Of a stretch of DNA of 64,000 bases, positions 58,738 to 64,000 are shown in pieces. The stretch covers positions 7,741,721-7,805,720 of the forward strand of contig NW_025062479.1 in NCBI RefSeq assembly GCF_000002995.4, given 5' to 3'. The notes below the pieces were generated by a model that saw only the letters and a list, made by a program, of their open reading frames with translations, did not search any database and was not told the DNA's origin. Both the position numbers and the translations under genes were made by a program. The number at the start of each line of letters is the position of its first letter. Position 1 is the first letter of the stretch. This DNA comes from Brugia malayi. Lineage: Eukaryota > Nematoda > Chromadorea > Rhabditida > Onchocercidae.

Positions 58738-60954
58738 ATGTCTGAAGTTCCTGATGTCTCAGAGAATCTGAGCGACGAACAAATTGGTGGATGTGCTGTT
58801 GTTCCACAAAACGGTGAAATTCGGTTGCTTTCAAAGATGTGTTACACTAGCATTTACCGAAGCTTCTAGCTAGTTTGCGTATTTTCACACTGAACCGAAA
58901 TTTGTTGGAATGCGGAAGTTGGCCAAAATTTAATTTCAAAATAGTTTTGTTTTTTATTTCAGATGAAACTTTGTACATGGATACTGAAGATAGCCGTTCT
59001 ACACCGTCATTTTCAATGCACGATTCTGCCAGTGTCAGCGATGTTCCATTCGTTGTCAGTATTTTCGAGTTCTCTAAAAGATAGTTTTGATTTACTTACT
59101 ACTTTGTGGAATGGTGTAAAATGAAATTTATTTGGTAAAAATATTTGTTTTATGCTACATAGTTTTTGTTACTATTGTTAGGTTATATCTTTCAGTTCAA
59201 TTTCCTTCTAGTAAAAGAGTAATTAAAGATTGTCTGGAAAAATTTATTACTATAAATACTATAAAAGTGTGATGTAGCCTACTAGTTCTTTGCTCGTTGG
59301 TATGAATCCTAATGTTAATTACTACAGTAATTCTTGGATTAAGTTTCTCATCTTGATGCTCTTTTTTCTGAATTTATGGAACTACTGGCTCTGCAGTGGT
59401 ATCAGCTTTCAATTTCTTATCGTCATAAGTGGAAGAGATGCCAACTTTTATCAATTTCATTTTTTTTTTTTTCCTAATAGAGCCTGAAAAGATTGGAAGA
59501 TTTAAAGAAGTAATCATTTTCCATTGTATGGTTTCTGTTAGTAGCAATTCTAGTCTTGTATTGTTTAGGAGCCTTCTGCTTTCGTTTCAAAATTGCGATC
59601 GTTCGAGCAGCGTGAAATTCAGCCCAACGAACGCGACGTTGATTTCGACTTTTTCTCACATTTATTGATATTTTACATGATTAAGGAAGATTGGCCAAAA
59701 GTTTATTTTTTTAACCTTGTTTTTAAAATCTGTAACATTAAGAACTAGTGACATCAGATTCCTAGAAACGGATGGGAGCATGGTTTGGTATAATAGGACA
59801 TCTGCCATTTTACTAATTTCCACAATATTCTTACGTTAGGCACGCCAGTGCCGTCTCCGTGCTGAAGCAATTGCTGCAAATGACCATTTGAATACACTCA
59901 TGCATATCTGTCGTCATCTGGAGAACGGTGATACTGGAACTGCTCTTCATTTGATCAAAAATTCGCACTTTGATGATCCGTTCAAGTATATTTTATTAAC
60001 TTGGTCACATCCTCACTACTACTGTTTGTTGTAGAATTCAGTGGAGCAGAAATTCTTGAGAAACGTTCTACTAAATGAAGAGCTACTGAGGCTATGCTTG
60101 AGGAAAATTTGCTTCCTGATTTTTGGAATTGAAATTGCAGGAGAATAAAACAGATAGTTTCTTCGTTACTGCTTGGCCGGTCTTGTTTCTGCTGAATTTC
60201 CTCTATTATGTATTGGAATTTTGACATTGTTTTTTCAGAGATCTAATAATGGAAGTACATAAACGAATTACTTTGTCGGTGTTGCGAATGATTGAACATA
60301 CGTACATTAATATTGAAGCAAATAAATTAGCTGAAATGCTTGATACTGAGTCGAATAACGAATTACAAAAGGTTGTTAATACAGGAGATATGCTTAAATT
60401 AATGAGATCATTGATTTATGCAACTCAGAATCTTTAAGATGCTGTTGTAAATTTCTTGGCGGAAAACTTTTCATAAATTACAGTAAAAGTTTCTGAAAGA
60501 CCAAATGGTTCGATTCATCAAACATATAAACTTAGATAAACTGAATAGAACAGTGGTAGGGTATTGTCATATAAGTTGTCAGCAGCCATGAATGATCGGA
60601 GTTGGCATAACTTTAATACTTTGATCAGCCATAATATAGACACACAAGAAATAGCTTCTGATCCACTTCACCATGTTTTTAAAACGAAGGTAATCATTCC
60701 ATGTTCTACTTTTCAGTTCTGTTTCATGTTACTTAAGGTTGCAGGTTCTGATTCGAGTAGGCTGGCAACTGGAAGATGCTTATGTGATACCGAAAATGAC
60801 AGCGCAGTTAGAGCATAACATTAAAAAATTGGATGCTTCACCATATGGACCGATCCCTGAAATATCTGCTAAAATAACCTGTGGAGTGATGGGAGACTGT
60901 ATTGATATTAATAAGCTCATTCAGTATGCTACATTTTTGGAAGTCAACACTTAA
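58738..60954 (+). CDS. csn-8: COP9 signalosome subunit 8 (CSN8)
   Basis: CSN8 is a small PCI-domain subunit of the COP9 signalosome, which removes NEDD8 from cullins. Five exons: 58738-58813, 58963-59051, 59840-59985, 60239-60371 and 60745-60954, about 217 residues against about 209 in human. The N-terminus is acidic and Ser-rich (MSEVPDVSENLSDEQIGG). The helical region follows (ARQCRLRAEAIAANDHLNT, HLENGDTGTALHLIKNSHF). The PCI winged-helix part is VHKRITLSVLRMIEHTYINI, EANKLAEMLDTES. The LQK-VLIRVGWQLEDAYVIPK join matches the GWQ...PRKP region of human CSN8. The end, INKLIQYATFLEVNT, matches the LTDYVAFLEN-type tail. If the intron after 60371 is retained, the frame stops at 60437. The family is divergent, so this rests on order and motif spacing. 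Confidence 0.8.
60576..60689 (+). other. Possible 38-codon cassette exon in csn-8 intron 4
   Basis: Between the last two csn-8 exons, the segment after ATATAAG is open for exactly 38 codons (LSAAMNDRSWHNFNTLISHN, then IDTQEIASDPLHHVFKTK) and ends at an AAG-GTAATC donor. It is phase 0 on both sides, so it could be included without shifting the frame. It would insert into the conserved winged-helix junction, so it may instead be an alternative start exon (internal Met) or chance. Confidence 0.3.
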
Positions 60955-61039
60955 GTAATAACGTTGTTTGATAAGTTTTCTTTGCATTGGCTATCTTTTG
61001 GCCTATTTTATTTTTCTACATATTCAGAAGCTATTTTGG

Positions 61040-61045
61040 AATAAA
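61040..61045 (+). terminator. Poly(A) signal of csn-8
   Basis: Canonical AATAAA about 85 bases after the csn-8 stop codon, in a normal position for a short nematode 3' UTR. Confidence 0.5.
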
Positions 61046-61084
61046 ACATTTAGAATTCAAGTCATTTTCTTGGCATAAAAATAC

Positions 61085-61351
61085 ATGGAGGAATATTGCG
61101 CCATATTTCAGTTTTCATTCGGAAATCACGTATGTGAACTATCATTTCATGTTCCTTGTAAGATAACTGAGTCTACGTATTATTCCATAGGAATTTGTAC
61201 AGTTCTCTGCGCAACAAGTTTATGGAAATTGAAATACAATAATCGTTCTGCCAATCAAAATGAAAGCAGGAAAGTTCATTATGGAAATAAAATCAAAATT
61301 ATTGAAATAGCAGAGTCAGCAATGGGAAGTAATCATGCAGGGTTTAAGTGA
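61085..61351 (+). CDS. Small membrane-type ORF, 88 residues
   Basis: An open frame starting MEEYCAIFQFSFGNHVCEL with one likely membrane helix (YYSIGICTVLCATSLWKL), followed by a basic, polar tail ending SAMGSNHAGFK. An internal acceptor-like CATATTTCAG lies near its start, so the first residues may be intronic or a trans-splice leader may join there. It sits 130 bases after csn-8 on the same strand. No family recognised; it could be a small single-pass protein or chance. Confidence 0.35.
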   Translation: MEEYCAIFQFSFGNHVCELSFHVPCKITESTYYSIGICTVLCATSLWKLKYNNRSANQNESRKVHYGNKIKIIEIAESAMGSNHAGFK

Positions 61352-64000
61352 TGTTTGGTGAATGAAACGATAAATTTATTTGGCCAGTCAGTTAAATCTT
61401 GGTAACTAATTGAATTTCGAGTCTGAAAGGTTTTTTGCAATCTTTGTGGATAGAAGTGAGACTTGTGTAGTGAAGATACTATGATTCAGTAATTGCCATC
61501 ATTAAAATGTTGGAGAAGTGATTTCTGTTCACAGCGTTTTCATTTTACATGATTGAAATGCTACGTTGAACGTTTCAAATATATTAACATTTTGATATCA
61601 AAGAGCTAAATACGTCATAGAATGAACATATCTGGAATTCCGAAATCGGCAGATGTCGATTTAATAGTAATAGTTTACAGAACGGGAATATAGAACTTTA
61701 CAGAACAATTAAATGGCATGTACTTCCTACTTTGCTATACGTACATGATATCAAATCCCTGAGGTATCGCTTGAAAATCGATCAAGGTGATATTTAGAAG
61801 ATCAGGAAGCTATTTCAGATCTTTCACCCTCACGCACTCATTTGAGCTAACAGTCAGTGTCAGTGATTCACTACGGACATTGCTTTTGGGGATCCCTGTC
61901 TTTTATTGTTTCCCCGAATCTTCTCGATTCACGGTCAGTGTTTTTAAAATTCGTAACTTTTGGAATTGAAAATATGAAAATGTGAATAAACTTTTACTTT
62001 GAGTCTATATTTCTTAGTATTTTTATCTAACAAGAAGCAATACTAACTTCTCCTTCGAAGAAATCCGAAAGTTTCACATATCGATTAAAATTGCTACATA
62101 AGATTTCTAATCACGGAGCATTTAAAAAACAATTTTATATCGAATTTTTCGCGAATTATGTTATATACTTGATTTCAAACAAAAAGAGAAGGAAGCTGTA
62201 GATGAAATAGTTTTGAAGGTTTTTTTCTTTTTCTGACAGCAAAAGAAATATTTTTTCTTTGTTGCACTTCTTTCTGCAGTCTATGCTTTCTTTATCACAT
62301 TTACTAGATCAATTCCCTTTATTGCTTCAACATTATATGTGTTTTTCGCTTAAATTTTATTGTAAATTTGTAAATTGAAGCAAAAACGGTATTTTAATTG
62401 AGCTTTAAAAATCACCTATTTTAATACTTACAGTAGAGAGAAAAAGTGAACGATTTATTCAATACAGCTTACTAATGAGCAGAATAGCTCTAAAGGCACA
62501 TTCTCTGATTTGTGTTAAGCACACCTATGTGAACTTACATTCAATTACTTTAAGTTATTGATATATGAAACCTATGACTGACGCCTCAACCATGTACTAG
62601 GAAGCAAAAAGGTTACGGACAGGTTGTTGTTACTAATTATTCGGTTTATATTTGTTGTTTAATGTTTGACAAGTTAATTTTGCTCTATAGCAGTGTTTAA
62701 GATGGGATGAAGGACCAATTGGTTTGATGATGTCATTCGGTTATATGTTAATTTGGTTATATGTTTATTTAATGGGAGGATGCATGACCTGTACCTTACT
62801 CAATCTAATCAGTCAAAGTAATAGTTGCTCTTAAGAGACTTAAATGGTTCACTTAAATATTAAGTTGAGTTGTATGCCATGGTAAGACGATTTGATATTA
62901 TTAGTGAATGTTTGTTCTTTCTTTGAGACCAACATTGATAAAGGCAAAGGAGAAGAAACCATTGGTATTTTAATGTTTTCATGTCGTATGTATGCTCCAT
63001 TCAGAAACTACCAAAAATATTCAAATCACTTCAGATGTTAAAGCAGCACGTACCGTAACCACGCTGGCTACTTTTTGTCTTTGAAGAGCAGAAGTTGGGT
63101 AGTGCTTGGAATCAATTATTCCTTATCATTTGCCATATTAATATATTAAAATTGATCATTTGCATTGAATAAAACTCAACGAATAACATAAGAATTTGGA
63201 ATATCGCTCCCAGATATTAAAAGATATCGAATTTCATTTCCTTCACATTCTTGAAATCCTCTTAATCGTTCTAGAAAGTGAGAATAAAAAATCTCATTAT
63301 ATTTCTCATGTTTACTTTCTGGAGCAACATTTAGACGGTGATATATTGTCTAATATGTTGTTCTACAATTGTTCTTTGAAAAGTCGTAGTACGTCAAAAA
63401 ACGTCCAAACCCAAAATTGGGAATTTACAACAAGTAGAAGAAGTGCATAAACTAGGGTGATAAATTGTATTGTTCTGGAAATAATTATCATTCAAGAGAT
63501 CAGTAGAAGTTGAGTCCTGCTAGTTTGCAATTAGTGAGCGTCGGCGATGTATGCCACTTTTGAATGAAGATGATTATTATCGAAATACGACAGCAGGGAG
63601 AGCGAAAACAATTGAAATGGGATAGATCAAACAAATTCGAAATTTTATTCTATTTGAATAAAATACAGGGATGACTCAATTCAGTAATAGCTGCCTTTCC
63701 CAGCGAGGACTTTCAGTTCTTAGGCAAATCGCATGTGTGTGTGTGTGTTTGTGTGAGCGCTTTTGTTTGTTTGCATGTCCAAATATTACTGAGGTGCAAA
63801 TATCTCCGTTATGAAGCAGTGTTTTGTTCTGTTTATCATAATAAAGTGTCACGGAATATTGCCGAAGATTGATGTATTAATACGTTTTTACAATTCCCAG
63901 AATTTCCTGTGCGTATTCCTACGTAACTATTCCTACATATATATAGCTAAGCTATTCAAGATTTACTGCGGATTCAATTTCTTGAATAGTATAATAATTC
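61352..64000. other. No supported gene; window end
   Basis: AT-rich sequence with short frames only. The frame at 63196-63450 has no splice support. A TG run of about eight units lies at 63733-63748. Confidence 0.5.
63733..63748. repeat. TG dinucleotide repeat
   Basis: Short TG tract followed by further GTGTG after a TTT interruption. A likely minor microsatellite. Confidence 0.85.

Overview
The window is AT-rich nuclear DNA of a small animal, most likely a clade III parasitic nematode of the filarial/spirurid type. This is inferred from short multi-exon genes with acceptors of the TTTTCAG type, introns mostly of 100-500 bases, a nematode-like EPS-8, and an AT-rich intergenic texture full of poly-A/T tracts. 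There are no bacterial operons, no CRISPR array and no tRNA or rRNA gene that I can see. All gene models were built by hand from reading frames, GT/AG sites and intron-phase continuity; exon ends may be off by a base or two.

Layout. (1) 1-3853, + strand: the 3' part of a gene with repeated helix-turn-helix modules that resemble pipsqueak/CENP-B/transposase DNA-binding domains. Its introns hold a decayed internal duplication. (2) 3854-11379: gene-poor. (3) 11380-16909, - strand: eps-8 (PTB and SH3 domains), with possible 5' exons scattered up to about 27.8 kb inside a very long 5' region. (4) 29.3-38.5 kb: a gene desert with a TATC-type microsatellite, a miRNA-like hairpin and a MITE-like inverted-repeat element. 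(5) 39247-43239, + strand: a biogenic-amine-type GPCR with a second inverted-repeat element in its long intron. (6) 44789-49289, - strand: mitofilin/MIC60 of the mitochondrial MICOS complex. (7) 50509-52477, + strand: a KTI12-type P-loop protein, head-to-head with MIC60. (8) 54149-57544, + strand: APC11, the RING subunit of the anaphase-promoting complex, apparently read in frame with a roughly 310-residue Ser/Asn-rich N-terminal extension. (9) 58738-60954, + strand: COP9 signalosome subunit 8. (10) 61-64 kb: little beyond one short membrane-type ORF.

The genes do not form one pathway. APC11 and CSN8 are neighbours on one strand and both act on cullin-RING-type ubiquitin ligases, which may be chance. 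The strongest unusual signals are the APC11 extension, the multi-module HTH gene with its internal duplication, EPS-8 ending right after its SH3 domain, the TM5 residues of the GPCR, and two inverted-repeat elements.
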